From JAFLUQ01 sp964442035 (lineage in GTDB: Bacteria > Bacillota > Clostridia > UMGS1883): DNA of 64,000 bases. Below the pieces are notes generated by a model. The model had not been told where the DNA came from. It did no database searches and saw only the letters and a list, made by a program, of their open reading frames with translations. The position numbers and the translations under genes are program-made. The stretch spans positions 1-64,000 of the forward strand of contig CAYTWZ010000001.1 in the NCBI GenBank assembly GCA_964442035.1. Direction: 5' to 3'. Below are positions 6,056 to 14,014 of this stretch, one piece after another; within the stretch, counting starts at the first letter, position 1; each line of letters opens with the position of its first letter.

Positions 6056-7561
6056 ATGGCAATAAATTATTTCTACCCCGAATATGAGGTAGTGAGGGAC
6101 CAAAACAAGTGCATCAGGTGCAAGGTCTGTGCCCGGCAGTGCGCCAACGAGGTACATTTCTATGATGAGGACGGGAATGTAATGCTGGCCGACAGCTCAA
6201 AGTGCGTCAACTGCCACCGCTGCGTTTCCCTTTGCCCCACGAGGGCTCTTAAAATAGTAAAGACTGACCACACCTTTAAGGAAAACGCTAACTGGAGCAA
6301 GGACGCCATATACGAGGTCTACCGTCAGGCGGAGACCGGCGGCGTTCTGCTCAGCGCCATGGGCAATCCCAAGCCCCTGCCCGTATACTGGGACAAAATA
6401 CTTATTAACGCGTCTCAGGTAACAAACCCCTCCATTGACCCCCTGCGTGAGCCTATGGAAACGAAGGTGTTCTTAGGCAGCAAGGCCGGGGAGATACAGC
6501 GTGACGAAAAGGGTGAGCTTATAAACAACCTTAAGCCTCAGCTGGAGCTGGAGGTGCCTATCATGTTCAGCGCCATGAGCTACGGCTCTATCAGCTACAA
6601 CGCCCATGCCAGCCTTGCCCGTGCCGCTACGGAGCTGGGAACCTTCTACAACACCGGCGAGGGCGGACTTCACAAGGACTTTTACCGATACGGCCCTCAC
6701 ACCATAGTGCAGGTGGCCAGCGGACGCTTCGGCGTTTTCAAGGATTATCTTGAAGCGGGCGCCGCAGTGGAGATCAAAATGGGTCAGGGCGCCAAGCCCG
6801 GCATCGGCGGTCACCTTCCCGGCGCTAAGATCGTAGGGGATATCAGCCGCACAAGAATGATACCCGAGGGCACGGATGCAATTTCTCCCGCGCCACATCA
6901 CGATATTTACTCTATTGAGGATCTGCGCCAGCTGGTGGACTCCCTTAAGGAGGCCACCGAGTATAAGAAGCCTGTGATCGTCAAGATCGCCGCCGTACAC
7001 AATATTGCCGCCATAGCCAGCGGTATTGCCCGAAGCGGCGCCGACATAATCGCCATTGACGGCTTCCGGGGCGGAACAGGCGCGGCTCCCACCAGAATAA
7101 GGGACAACGTGGGTATTCCTATCGAGCTTGCTCTTGCGGCGGTGGACTCACGCCTGAGGGACGAGGGCATCCGGGACAACGTCAGCCTCGTGGTAGGGGG
7201 AAGCATTCGCAGCAGCGCGGACGTGATCAAGGCTATCGCTCTTGGTGCGGACGCGGTATATATTGCCACCAGTGCGCTGCTGGCTCTTGGCTGCCACCTT
7301 TGCCGCACCTGCAATACGGGCAAATGCAACTGGGGCATAGCCACTCAGCGGCCAGAACTGGTGAAGCGGCTTAACCCCGACATCGGCTCCCAGCGTCTGG
7401 TCAACCTTGTGACCGCATGGCAGCGTGAGATCAAGGAGATGATGGGCGGCATGGGAATCAATTCCGTGGAGGCCCTCAGGGGCAACCGTTTGATGCTCAG
7501 AGGCGTAGGTCTCAACGAAAAGGAGCTGGAGATCCTTGGCATAAAGCACGCCGGAGAATAA
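6056..7561 (+). CDS. Split glutamate synthase, FMN/FeS catalytic subunit with N-terminal ferredoxin domain
   Basis: 501 residues, the archaeal-type GltB2 (COG0069) that forms glutamate from 2-oxoglutarate and ammonia. Residues ~1-75 hold two [4Fe-4S] motifs (CIRCKVCARQC and CVNCHRCVSLCP). The TIM-barrel FMN domain follows (GEGGLHKDFYRYG, GQGAKPGIGGHLPG, IDGFRGGTGAAPT, VVGGSIRSSADVIKAIALGA). The late cluster CHLCRTCNTGKCNWGIATQ supplies the Fe-S cysteines conserved in glutamate synthases. The start is preceded by GAAAGGATG with about 8 bases spacing. It is the second gene of the cluster; partner subunits flank it, so it should act as a multi-protein complex with electrons from the next two gene products. 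Confidence 0.95.
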   Translation: MAINYFYPEYEVVRDQNKCIRCKVCARQCANEVHFYDEDGNVMLADSSKCVNCHRCVSLCPTRALKIVKTDHTFKENANWSKDAIYEVYRQAETGGVLLSAMGNPKPLPVYWDKILINASQVTNPSIDPLREPMETKVFLGSKAGEIQRDEKGELINNLKPQLELEVPIMFSAMSYGSISYNAHASLARAATELGTFYNTGEGGLHKDFYRYGPHTIVQVASGRFGVFKDYLEAGAAVEIKMGQGAKPGIGGHLPGAKIVGDISRTRMIPEGTDAISPAPHHDIYSIEDLRQLVDSLKEATEYKKPVIVKIAAVHNIAAIASGIARSGADIIAIDGFRGGTGAAPTRIRDNVGIPIELALAAVDSRLRDEGIRDNVSLVVGGSIRSSADVIKAIALGADAVYIATSALLALGCHLCRTCNTGKCNWGIATQRPELVKRLNPDIGSQRLVNLVTAWQREIKEMMGGMGINSVEALRGNRLMLRGVGLNEKELEILGIKHAGE

Positions 7562-7582
7562 GGCGTAATTTCCTTTTAATAG

Positions 7583-7611
7583 ATAATGACGGGCTTTCAG
7601 CCCTTATTGAA
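7583..7611 (+). repeat. Family B3 repeat module
   Basis: Reads AATGACGGGC followed by TTTCAGCCCTTATTGAA (7595-7611), giving a small GGGCT/AGCCC hairpin. It lies inside the glutamate synthase operon. Confidence 0.7.
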
Positions 7612-7622
7612 ATAGGGAAGGG

Positions 7623-8063
7623 ATGAATAACTTGAAAAAAATATATGTAAATGAAGAATGGTGTTTGGGCTGTCATTTGTGCGAGTATTACTGTGCCTTT
7701 GCCAACAGCGGCAAAAGGGATATGGCTCTGGCTCTTAAGGATATAAAGATCAATCCCCGAATTCAGGTGGAGGAGGGTAAGGACGTGTGCTTTGCGGTCA
7801 ACTGCCGCCACTGCCCGGATCCCATTTGCGTAAAAAGCTGCATAAGCGGCGCACTGACCGTTAATGACGGTCTTATCGAGCTGAATACCGAAAAATGCGT
7901 GGGATGCTATACCTGTGTTCTGGTATGTCCCTTTGGGGCAATTATGCCCGGAGATGACGGGCATGTGACTCAAAAATGTGAGCTTTGCGCCAAAAACAGC
8001 TGCGGCGCGCCCAGCTGCGTAGCTCACTGTCCCAACAACGCCATTGTTTACGAGGAAAGGTAG
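7623..8063 (+). CDS. Ferredoxin-type 4Fe-4S protein of the glutamate synthase cluster
   Basis: 146 residues with a HycB/DmsB-like array of four cysteine clusters: CLGCHLCEYYC, CRHCPDPICVKSC, CVGCYTCVLVCPFG and CELCAKNSCGAPSCVAHCP. It should carry electrons between the flavoprotein encoded next and the FMN subunit upstream. Conserved neighbours of split GltS in Clostridia have this form. ATG 7623 lies almost inside AGGGAAGGG; TTG at 7632 (MKKIYVNEEW) has better SD spacing and may be the true start. A gap of 7 bases separates its stop from the next start. Confidence 0.88.
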   Translation: MNNLKKIYVNEEWCLGCHLCEYYCAFANSGKRDMALALKDIKINPRIQVEEGKDVCFAVNCRHCPDPICVKSCISGALTVNDGLIELNTEKCVGCYTCVLVCPFGAIMPGDDGHVTQKCELCAKNSCGAPSCVAHCPNNAIVYEER

Positions 8064-8070
8064 GAAAGAT

Positions 8071-9300
8071 ATGAATTATGTAATTATCGGCAACTCCGCC
8101 GGAGCTATCGGCTGCGTGGAGGGCATAAGAAAGACGGATAAGGAGGGACGTATCACCCTTATTGCGTCGGAGCCGCATCACACCTATTCCCGCCCTCTGA
8201 TATCCTACCTTATATACGGACAGACCGATGAAGAGCGCATGAAGTACCGCGGGCCGTCCTTTTATACCGACAACAATGTGGACGCCCGACTTGGGGTAAC
8301 AGTCACAAAAATTGACCCTGAGGCTAAGACTGTGGAAACAGACGGGGGAGAGATCGTCCCCTATGACAAACTGATGATAGCCACAGGCTCCTACCCATTT
8401 ATTCCTCCTATGGAGGGCCTTGACAGCGTAAAAAGCAAATTCACCTTTATGACCCTTGACAGCGCCAAAGCCCTTGAAGCGGCTCTTACGTCCCAAAGCC
8501 GTGTGCTGATAGTCGGCGCGGGACTTATAGGCCTAAAATGCGCCGAGGGCATAAGCGGCAAGGTAAAAAGCATTACCGTGGTGGATCTGGCGGACAGGAT
8601 ACTTCCCAGCATACTTGACAAGGCCGGGAGCGGCATTATGCAGAAGCATATTGAGAAAAACGGCATCAGTTTCATTCTTTCCGACAGCGTAAAGCGCTTT
8701 TCCGACGGATCGGCTCTCCTTAACAGCGGAAAAACCGTTGACTTTGACATCCTTGTTGTTGCCGTGGGCGTGCGCCCCGCCACAGGTCTCGCGAAGGACG
8801 CGGGAATAGAAGTCGGCCGGGGAATTCTTACTGACGAAAGGTGCCAAACCTCACAGGCGGATGTTTATGCCGCCGGTGACTGCACCGAAAGCCGGGACAT
8901 CACCACCGGACAAAGCAAGGTTTTGGCTCTCCTTCCAAACGCGTATATGCAGGGAGAATGTGCCGGCAGGAACATGGCCGGAGGAGACGCCCTCTACGAC
9001 AAGGCAATTCCCATGAACGCCATCGGCTTTTTCGGCCTGCACATTGTTTCGGCCGGCAGCTATGACGGGGAAGAATATATTGAAGCGGACGATACTAACT
9101 ACAAAAAGCTGGTCACAAGAGACGGCCTTTTGAAGGGCTTTATTATCATCGGCGATGTAAAGCGCGCGGGAATATACACCTCCCTTATCCGGGAGCAGAC
9201 GCCCCTTGATACCATAGATTTTGAGCTGGTCAAGTCCAGCCCTCAGCTTATGGCCTTTTCCCGAAGTGAACGAGCCAAAAAGCTCAGCGGAGCCAAATGA
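8071..9300 (+). CDS. NAD(P)/FAD-dependent oxidoreductase of the glutamate synthase cluster
   Basis: About 409 residues of the pyridine-nucleotide-disulphide oxidoreductase type (NirB/ferredoxin-reductase-like). An FAD dinucleotide fold opens the protein (YVIIGNSAGAIGCVEGIRK), a second GAGLIGLKCAEG fold near residue 150 binds NAD(P)H, and the FAD-binding ADVYAAGDCTE motif lies near residue 270. It likely delivers NAD(P)H electrons to the ferredoxin and FMN subunits. ATG 8071 has TAGGAAAG upstream; an in-frame ATG at 8044 overlaps the preceding gene and is less likely. Confidence 0.88.
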   Translation: MNYVIIGNSAGAIGCVEGIRKTDKEGRITLIASEPHHTYSRPLISYLIYGQTDEERMKYRGPSFYTDNNVDARLGVTVTKIDPEAKTVETDGGEIVPYDKLMIATGSYPFIPPMEGLDSVKSKFTFMTLDSAKALEAALTSQSRVLIVGAGLIGLKCAEGISGKVKSITVVDLADRILPSILDKAGSGIMQKHIEKNGISFILSDSVKRFSDGSALLNSGKTVDFDILVVAVGVRPATGLAKDAGIEVGRGILTDERCQTSQADVYAAGDCTESRDITTGQSKVLALLPNAYMQGECAGRNMAGGDALYDKAIPMNAIGFFGLHIVSAGSYDGEEYIEADDTNYKKLVTRDGLLKGFIIIGDVKRAGIYTSLIREQTPLDTIDFELVKSSPQLMAFSRSERAKKLSGAK

Positions 9301-9329
9301 CAAAGAATCATCAGCAAGGAGGAATAAAT

Positions 9330-10052
9330 ATGCAGATAACGGCGGGAGTCATGGATTTCAGAAGCCTTAACGCCGCGATCCGGGACAGTGAGGACAGTGA
9401 CATAACCATTGACCAATGCTATGGTCAGCGCTTTATCGGCGACGGCATGAGCGGAAAGACTATTACCATAAACGGCACTCCGGGCAATGCCTTGGGCGCA
9501 TATTTCAACGGCGGTGTCATTCGGGTGAACGGCAACGCGCAGGACGCCATGGGTGACACTATGAATGGCGGCGCCATCTACATCCACGGCTGCAGCGGCG
9601 ACGCCACGGGCTATGCCATGCGTGGCGGAAAAATATTTGTACAGCAAAACGCGGGATATCGGGCCGGAATACACATGAAGGCCTACAAGGATAAGATCCC
9701 CACGCTGGTGATCGGCGGACGGGCCGGGTCATTCCTGGGGGAATATCAGGCCGGTGGATACATTGTCGTGCTGGGCATAGGACAGAACGGCGCCTTGCCG
9801 GTGGGGAACTTCCCCGCTACAGGCATGCACGGGGGCAAGATATTTCTCCGCAGCGACACTGCCCCTGCCGACCTTCCTAACAGCGTGCTCACAAGGGAGG
9901 CGACCCCTGAGGACATGGGGGAGATAGACGCCCTTATAGAAGAATACTGCGCCGAATTCGGACACAACAAGACAGAGGTGGAAGCAGGCCGGTTTTATGT
10001 GATATACCCGGACACCGCAAATCCCTATAAGGAGCTTTTTGTAGCAAACTGA
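9330..10052 (+). CDS. Split glutamate synthase, GXGXG (alpha) subunit
   Basis: About 240 residues built from the right-handed beta-helix repeat of the GltB C-terminal domain (COG0070). Glycine-rich turns recur every ~19-20 residues (GQRFIGDGMSG, GTPGNALGAYFNGG, GNAQDAMGDTMNGG, GCSGDATGYAMRGG, GGRAGSFLGEYQAGG). The domain is structural and couples the glutaminase and FMN sites. ATG 9330 follows AAGGAGG at 9316-9322. The C-terminal ~50 residues (DMGEIDALIEEYC…FYVIYPD) form the usual helical tail. Last gene of the cluster; no strong terminator follows. Confidence 0.93.
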   Translation: MQITAGVMDFRSLNAAIRDSEDSDITIDQCYGQRFIGDGMSGKTITINGTPGNALGAYFNGGVIRVNGNAQDAMGDTMNGGAIYIHGCSGDATGYAMRGGKIFVQQNAGYRAGIHMKAYKDKIPTLVIGGRAGSFLGEYQAGGYIVVLGIGQNGALPVGNFPATGMHGGKIFLRSDTAPADLPNSVLTREATPEDMGEIDALIEEYCAEFGHNKTEVEAGRFYVIYPDTANPYKELFVAN

Positions 10053-10133
10053 TAATACAAAATCATAAATCAAGGATTTTGCGGCGCAGGGATATATTCA
10101 ATTAATTTTTTTATCAAATAATACAAAAAACTA

Positions 10134-10161
10134 TTGAAATTATAATTTTTTATGATACAAT
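10134..10161 (+). promoter_or_regulatory. Promoter of the small ferredoxin
   Basis: TTGAAA (10134-10139), 16-base spacer, TACAAT (10156-10161) with extended -10 TG at 10153-10154. Confidence 0.75.
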
Positions 10162-10209
10162 AAGGTTAAGGAACCCCATCCTTAATATTTTAAAAAGAGG
10201 TGTATTTAA

Positions 10210-10380
10210 ATGGCATACGTTATCAGTGATGATTGCATCAGTTGCGGCGCTTGCGCGGAGGGATGTCCCGTAGGCTGCATCAGTGAGGGAGACGGCAAGT
10301 ACGTTATTGACGCGGATCAGTGCATAGAGTGCGGCGCTTGTGCGGATACATGTCCTGTAGGCGCTCCCGCTCAGGAGTAA
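10210..10380 (+). CDS. 2[4Fe-4S] ferredoxin
   Basis: A 56-residue clostridial-type ferredoxin, the main low-potential electron carrier of anaerobes (hydrogenase, PFOR, and probably the glutamate synthase upstream). Two internally repeated halves each carry CxxCxxCxxxCP: CISCGACAEGCP and CIECGACADTCP. AAGAGGTG precedes the ATG by about 10 bases. The gene has its own promoter (10134-10161) and terminator (10394-10438), so it is a separate unit directly behind the glutamate synthase cluster. Confidence 0.95.
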   Translation: MAYVISDDCISCGACAEGCPVGCISEGDGKYVIDADQCIECGACADTCPVGAPAQE

Positions 10381-10393
10381 TACTTAAATCCTT

Positions 10394-10438
10394 AATGCGA
10401 CCGGGGCTTCTTATGAAGCCCTGTTTGCATTATTTTTA
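10394..10438 (+). terminator. Terminator of the ferredoxin gene
   Basis: GGGCTTC (10404-10410) with GAAGCCC (10415-10421), extended by AATGC (10394-10398) with GCATT (10427-10431), then ATTTTTAG. Confidence 0.8.
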
Positions 10439-10459
10439 GTTAAATTAAGGAAGCTATAT

Positions 10460-11164
10460 ATGGAAAAAATTGAGGATCTTGGCATAAACGGCTACAAAAT
10501 AATCCAGAATAAGGATGGCTTCTGCTTCGGCAGCGACGCTGTGCTTCTGTCTAAGTTCGCCAAAATAAGGAAGGGCAGCCGTGTCCTTGACCTTTGCACA
10601 GGAACAGGCATTATCCCGGTGCTGACCTACGCCCTCTATGCCCCCGAATCGATCGACGCCGTGGAAATCATCCCATGGGTGGCGGAAATGGCGGAGCGCA
10701 CCATGGAGCTTAACGGCCTTTCGGAGGTTATAAGGGTGAAAAACGCGGATCTGAAGGATGCGCCCCTGATCTACGGAAAAAAGCGGTTTGACGCGGTGAC
10801 CTGCAACCCGCCCTACATGAACAGCGGCGGAGGCGTAGTCAACCCCAATGACGATCTTGCCGTCAGCCGCCACGAGCTCAGGTGCACACTGGACGATGTG
10901 GTACGCGTTTCGGCCCTGTGCCTCAAGCCCACAGGGCGGCTTTTTATGGTGCACCGGGCGGACAGGCTGTGCGATGTGATAACATCATTTCGTAAATACA
11001 AGATCGAGCCCAAGCGTATGCGGCTTGTGTATCCCAACGCCGAAAAAGGGGCCGTGCTGGCGCTTGTGGAGGGACTTATGGGCGGCAGACCCCAGCTTAA
11101 AGTCGAAGAGCCGTTGCTTATGTACGATAGCGACGGAAATTATACACAGAACATTGTCAATTGA
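10460..11164 (+). CDS. TrmN6/YfiC-like SAM-dependent tRNA adenine-N6 methyltransferase
   Basis: 234 residues of the tRNA1(Val) A37-N6 methyltransferase family. Motif I is VLDLCTGTGIIPVL (about residues 42-55), the acidic motif II is AVEIIPWVAEMAERT, and the catalytic NPPY motif of adenine/glutamine N-methyltransferases is at TCNPPYMNSG. The N-terminal FGSDAVLLSKF matches YfiC relatives. AAGGAAG lies upstream of the ATG. It is followed 41 bases later by rsmI, and pairing of these two RNA methyltransferase genes is common in Firmicutes. Target tRNA is inferred from family only. Confidence 0.88.
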   Translation: MEKIEDLGINGYKIIQNKDGFCFGSDAVLLSKFAKIRKGSRVLDLCTGTGIIPVLTYALYAPESIDAVEIIPWVAEMAERTMELNGLSEVIRVKNADLKDAPLIYGKKRFDAVTCNPPYMNSGGGVVNPNDDLAVSRHELRCTLDDVVRVSALCLKPTGRLFMVHRADRLCDVITSFRKYKIEPKRMRLVYPNAEKGAVLALVEGLMGGRPQLKVEEPLLMYDSDGNYTQNIVN

Positions 11165-11205
11165 CAGGCTGTAAATATATACATTAATGGAAAGGAGCCG
11201 GTATA

Positions 11206-12045
11206 ATGGCGGGTAGGCTTTATCTCTGCGCCACCCCCATCGGAAACCTTGGGGACATAACCTATCGCTGCGTGGAGGTCCTGAAATCGGTGGATCTGAT
11301 AGCGGCGGAGGACACACGGCGCACTCTCGCACTTTTGAATTATCTCAATATTGAAAAGCCGCTTATCAGCTATTACGAGCATAACCGCCGGGAAAAGGGC
11401 GAGCTTCTGGTAAAACGTCTGAAGGAAGGGGAAAGCATAGCCCTTGTCAGCGACGCCGGAACCCCCGCAATAAGCGATCCGGGAGAGGATCTGGTTGTCC
11501 TCTGCGCCGAAAACGGGATTGACGTGGCGCCTGTGCCGGGGCCCGTGGCGGCGATCAACGCGCTGATCGTAAGCGGACTACCCACCGGGCGCTTTGCCTT
11601 TGAGGGCTTTTTGTCCGTTAACAAGCGAAGCCGGGCGGAGCTTCTCGAAAAGCTCAAGGACGAGGAGCGCACCATGATCTTTTACGAAGCGCCACACAAG
11701 CTTATGAATACCCTTGAGGACATGCTCAGGGTATTTGGCAGCCGCCGTATATCCATCTGCCGTGAGCTCACAAAAATACACGAGGAAATACTGCGTACCG
11801 ACATTCAGCACGCTATCGAGCATTTTACCATGACGCCTCCCAGAGGCGAGTTTGTGCTTGTTGTGGAGGGAAAGCCCGCCTCACGGATCCGGGAGGAGGC
11901 AAAGGCCCGTTGGGAAGCCCTGTCTGTCCCCGAGCATGTGAAAACGTATATTGACGCCGGAATGAGCGAAAAAGACGCCATCAAAGCCGTCGCCTCAGAC
12001 CGGGGCGTAAGCAAGCGTGACATATATAATGTAGTAAAGCGGTAA
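11206..12045 (+). CDS. rsmI: 16S rRNA (cytidine1402-2'-O)-methyltransferase
   Basis: 279 residues. A tetrapyrrole-methylase fold protein that 2'-O-methylates C1402 in the ribosomal P site. Diagnostic stretches are LYLCATPIGNLGDIT at the start, AEDTRRTLALLNYL, YYEHNR, ALVSDAGTPAISDPG, and PVPGPVAAINALIVSGLP. The C-terminal HTH-like tail (MSEKDAIKAVASDRGVSKRDIYN) is typical of the full-length family. AAAGGAG lies before the ATG. Confidence 0.96.
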   Translation: MAGRLYLCATPIGNLGDITYRCVEVLKSVDLIAAEDTRRTLALLNYLNIEKPLISYYEHNRREKGELLVKRLKEGESIALVSDAGTPAISDPGEDLVVLCAENGIDVAPVPGPVAAINALIVSGLPTGRFAFEGFLSVNKRSRAELLEKLKDEERTMIFYEAPHKLMNTLEDMLRVFGSRRISICRELTKIHEEILRTDIQHAIEHFTMTPPRGEFVLVVEGKPASRIREEAKARWEALSVPEHVKTYIDAGMSEKDAIKAVASDRGVSKRDIYNVVKR

Positions 12046-12094
12046 AGCAAAGCAAAAATTATGCAAAAAAATTAATAAATATTCAAAAAAAGTA

Positions 12095-12123
12095 TTGCAA
12101 AATCCCTGTTCATGTATTATAAT
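12095..12123 (+). promoter_or_regulatory. Promoter of the amino-acid ABC transporter operon
   Basis: TTGCAA (12095-12100), 17-base spacer, TATAAT (12118-12123). Confidence 0.85.
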
Positions 12124-12166
12124 AGCAAATGTATTAATATTTTATATCTTAAGGAGGATACATATT

Positions 12167-13045
12167 ATGAAGAGTACAAAAATTCTGGCCCTTGTATTGG
12201 CGCTCGCTCTTGCGGTATGCGCTTTTGCGGCCTGCGGCGAGAAAAACGATGCGGACACCGATAAGACAGCATCAAACGCGAGCAATAGTTCTGAAACGGA
12301 TAATCAGGGTGACGCGCAGCAGGCATTTGTTCTGCCCGATAACGATCGCTACGGTGAAAGCGATCCCGCTAAGGAAAACCTGACCATGGGTACTCAGGTC
12401 GGCTTCCCTCCCTTTGAGTACATGGACAACAAAGGCAACCCCGCGGGCTTTGACATTGAGCTTTCCTACATGATAGCTGACAAGGCCGGCTGCAATCTGG
12501 TAATTGAGGATATGGACTTTAACGGCCTTATCGCCGCCCTCCAGTCCGGCAAGATCGACTTCACAGCCGCCGGTATGAGCGTAACTGAGGAAAGAAAGAA
12601 AAACGTTGACTTCTCCGACCCTTACTACACATCCCGTCAGGTTATCGTAGTTCCTGTTGACAGCGAGATTGCCTCCAAGGAGGATCTTGCCGGTAAGGTC
12701 GTAGCTGTTCAGGAAGGAACAACGGGCGAAAGCATGGTTCAGGAGGAGGCAAACGCCTCCAGCGTAGCCAGCTTCAAGAAGAATGCCGATGTCGCGATGG
12801 AAGTGCTTAACAGCCGCGCCGACGCCTTTGTTCTTGATGAGGAGCCTTCCAAGAATATCGTTGCCAAGAACGCCGACAAGCTGAGGATACTTGACGTAGA
12901 GTTCGGTACCGAGGAATATGCCATTGCCGTAAACAAGGGAAATACAGAGCTCCTTGACACGATCAACTCCGTTATCAGGGAAATGAAGGAAGACGGAACA
13001 TACGAGGCTATGCTCGCTAAGTATTTTGACAGCAGCGCAGACTGA
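12167..13045 (+). CDS. Amino-acid ABC transporter substrate-binding lipoprotein
   Basis: About 292 residues of the SBP_bac_3 family, which delivers polar amino acids (glutamine, arginine, cystine types) to a membrane permease. The signal sequence ends in a lipobox at AFAACG with Cys23, so it should be lipid-anchored outside the membrane. A Ser/Asp/Asn-rich linker follows, then LTMGTQVGFPPFEYMD and the family stretch ALQSGKIDFTAAGMSVTEERKK. AAGGAGG is placed well for ATG 12167, and an upstream in-frame start at 12095 lies inside the promoter. The permease and ATPase follow after a 267-base spacer containing a strong hairpin and repeat B. The specific amino acid cannot be read from sequence. 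Confidence 0.93.
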   Translation: MKSTKILALVLALALAVCAFAACGEKNDADTDKTASNASNSSETDNQGDAQQAFVLPDNDRYGESDPAKENLTMGTQVGFPPFEYMDNKGNPAGFDIELSYMIADKAGCNLVIEDMDFNGLIAALQSGKIDFTAAGMSVTEERKKNVDFSDPYYTSRQVIVVPVDSEIASKEDLAGKVVAVQEGTTGESMVQEEANASSVASFKKNADVAMEVLNSRADAFVLDEEPSKNIVAKNADKLRILDVEFGTEEYAIAVNKGNTELLDTINSVIREMKEDGTYEAMLAKYFDSSAD

Positions 13046-13111
13046 GCCGGATAAACCGCGAAATAAATATTGATCATGTATACCTCAGATGGTATTTGAT
13101 CAGCATTCCCT

Positions 13112-13181
13112 AAGGGCGCACGTTTCCCGTCTGCGGCTGACAGAAAGGTCTGTGAGCCGGGATGCGAAGGGTGCGCCCCTT
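13112..13181 (+). other. Large mRNA hairpin between SBP and permease genes
   Basis: Outer arms AAGGGCGCAC (13112-13121) and GTGCGCCC(C)TT (13171-13181), inner arms GGCT/ACAGA (13135-13144) with TCTGT/AGCC (13149-13158) and loop AAGG. There is no T-run, so it is more likely a processing or stability element, or a partial attenuator, than a full terminator. Such placement commonly allows more substrate-binding protein than permease. Confidence 0.6.
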
Positions 13182-13183
13182 CA

Positions 13184-13262
13184 TTCAATAAGGGCCGAAA
13201 GCCCGTTATGGGGCGTTTTGGCGGGGCTTAAAACCCCGCCGAAAAACGAAAGGGTCGCCCGC
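13184..13262 (-). repeat. Family B modular repeat, reverse copy
   Basis: Read on the minus strand: GGCGGGCGACCCTTTCGTTTTTC, a GGCGGGG/CCCCGCC hairpin, CGCCCCATAACGGGCTTTC and GGCCCTTATTGAA. It matches the copy at 965-1077 module for module. It lies inside the ABC transporter operon. Confidence 0.8.
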
Positions 13263-13312
13263 CGCTCTCAGCCGAAACGTTGAGCACCCCTTACTGAAGA
13301 TAGGAGGATAAG

Positions 13313-14014
13313 ATGGAAGCATTCTACAATTTTTTGCAAAGCTCCGACCTTGGAAGTCAGATTTACGAGACTCTTTTTTACGCTGACCGCTGGACCTGGT
13401 ATATTGACGGACTGATGACGACGCTGAAGCTTACTGTGGGGGCAATATTGGTGGGTACGGTTCTTGGGGTGATAGCGGCTATATTTTCTATCAGCAAATT
13501 CAGGCTGCTCAGGTTTATTGCCGGGGTTTACACCACTGTTATAAGGGGAACACCCACTACGGTTCAGCTTTTGATCATGTACAACGTAATACTGGTGTCT
13601 TCCACCAATAAGCTGATGGTAGGTATACTGGCCTTTGGCATAAACAGCGGCGCGTATATCGCGGAGATCCTCCGAGGCGGAATAGTGTCGGTGGATGGCG
13701 GTCAGACAGAGGCCGGGCGCAGCCTGGGTCTGAGCTCCGCTCAAACAATGCTTTACATAATTCTGCCCCAAGCGATCAAAATAAGCATACCCACATATAC
13801 CAGCGAGTTTATCGTCCTGTTTAAGGAAACCAGCATCGCCGGTATGATCGCCATGGTGGAGCTGACCAAGGTGGCAAACAATATTACCAGCCAAACCTAT
13901 AACGCCATGGTGCCGCTGTTTGTTTCGGCGCTGATATATCTGGCGGTGGTAATGCTGCTGACCTTTGTGTTCGGCAAGCTGGAGAGGAGGCTGCGTAAGA
14001 GTGACGCAAGATAA
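13313..14014 (+). CDS. Amino-acid ABC transporter permease
   Basis: 233 residues of the HisM/GlnP permease type with about five membrane segments. The HisM-family entry stretch is GLMTTLKLTVGAILVGTVLG, followed by IRGTPTTVQLLIMYN, and the coupling EAA loop is EAGRSLGLSSAQTMLYIILPQA, where the ATPase docks. TAGGAGGA lies upstream of the ATG. It overlaps the next gene by 14 bases, so translation is probably coupled. Confidence 0.95.
   Translation: MEAFYNFLQSSDLGSQIYETLFYADRWTWYIDGLMTTLKLTVGAILVGTVLGVIAAIFSISKFRLLRFIAGVYTTVIRGTPTTVQLLIMYNVILVSSTNKLMVGILAFGINSGAYIAEILRGGIVSVDGGQTEAGRSLGLSSAQTMLYIILPQAIKISIPTYTSEFIVLFKETSIAGMIAMVELTKVANNITSQTYNAMVPLFVSALIYLAVVMLLTFVFGKLERRLRKSDAR

Noticed and set aside
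10055..10085. Terminator after the glutamate synthase cluster
   Set aside because: CAAAATC/GATTTTG arms form only a weak stem and no T-run follows.
12389..13045. Cystine- or arginine-specific transporter label
   Set aside because: The binding-pocket residues cannot be assigned by eye, so only polar amino-acid specificity is claimed.
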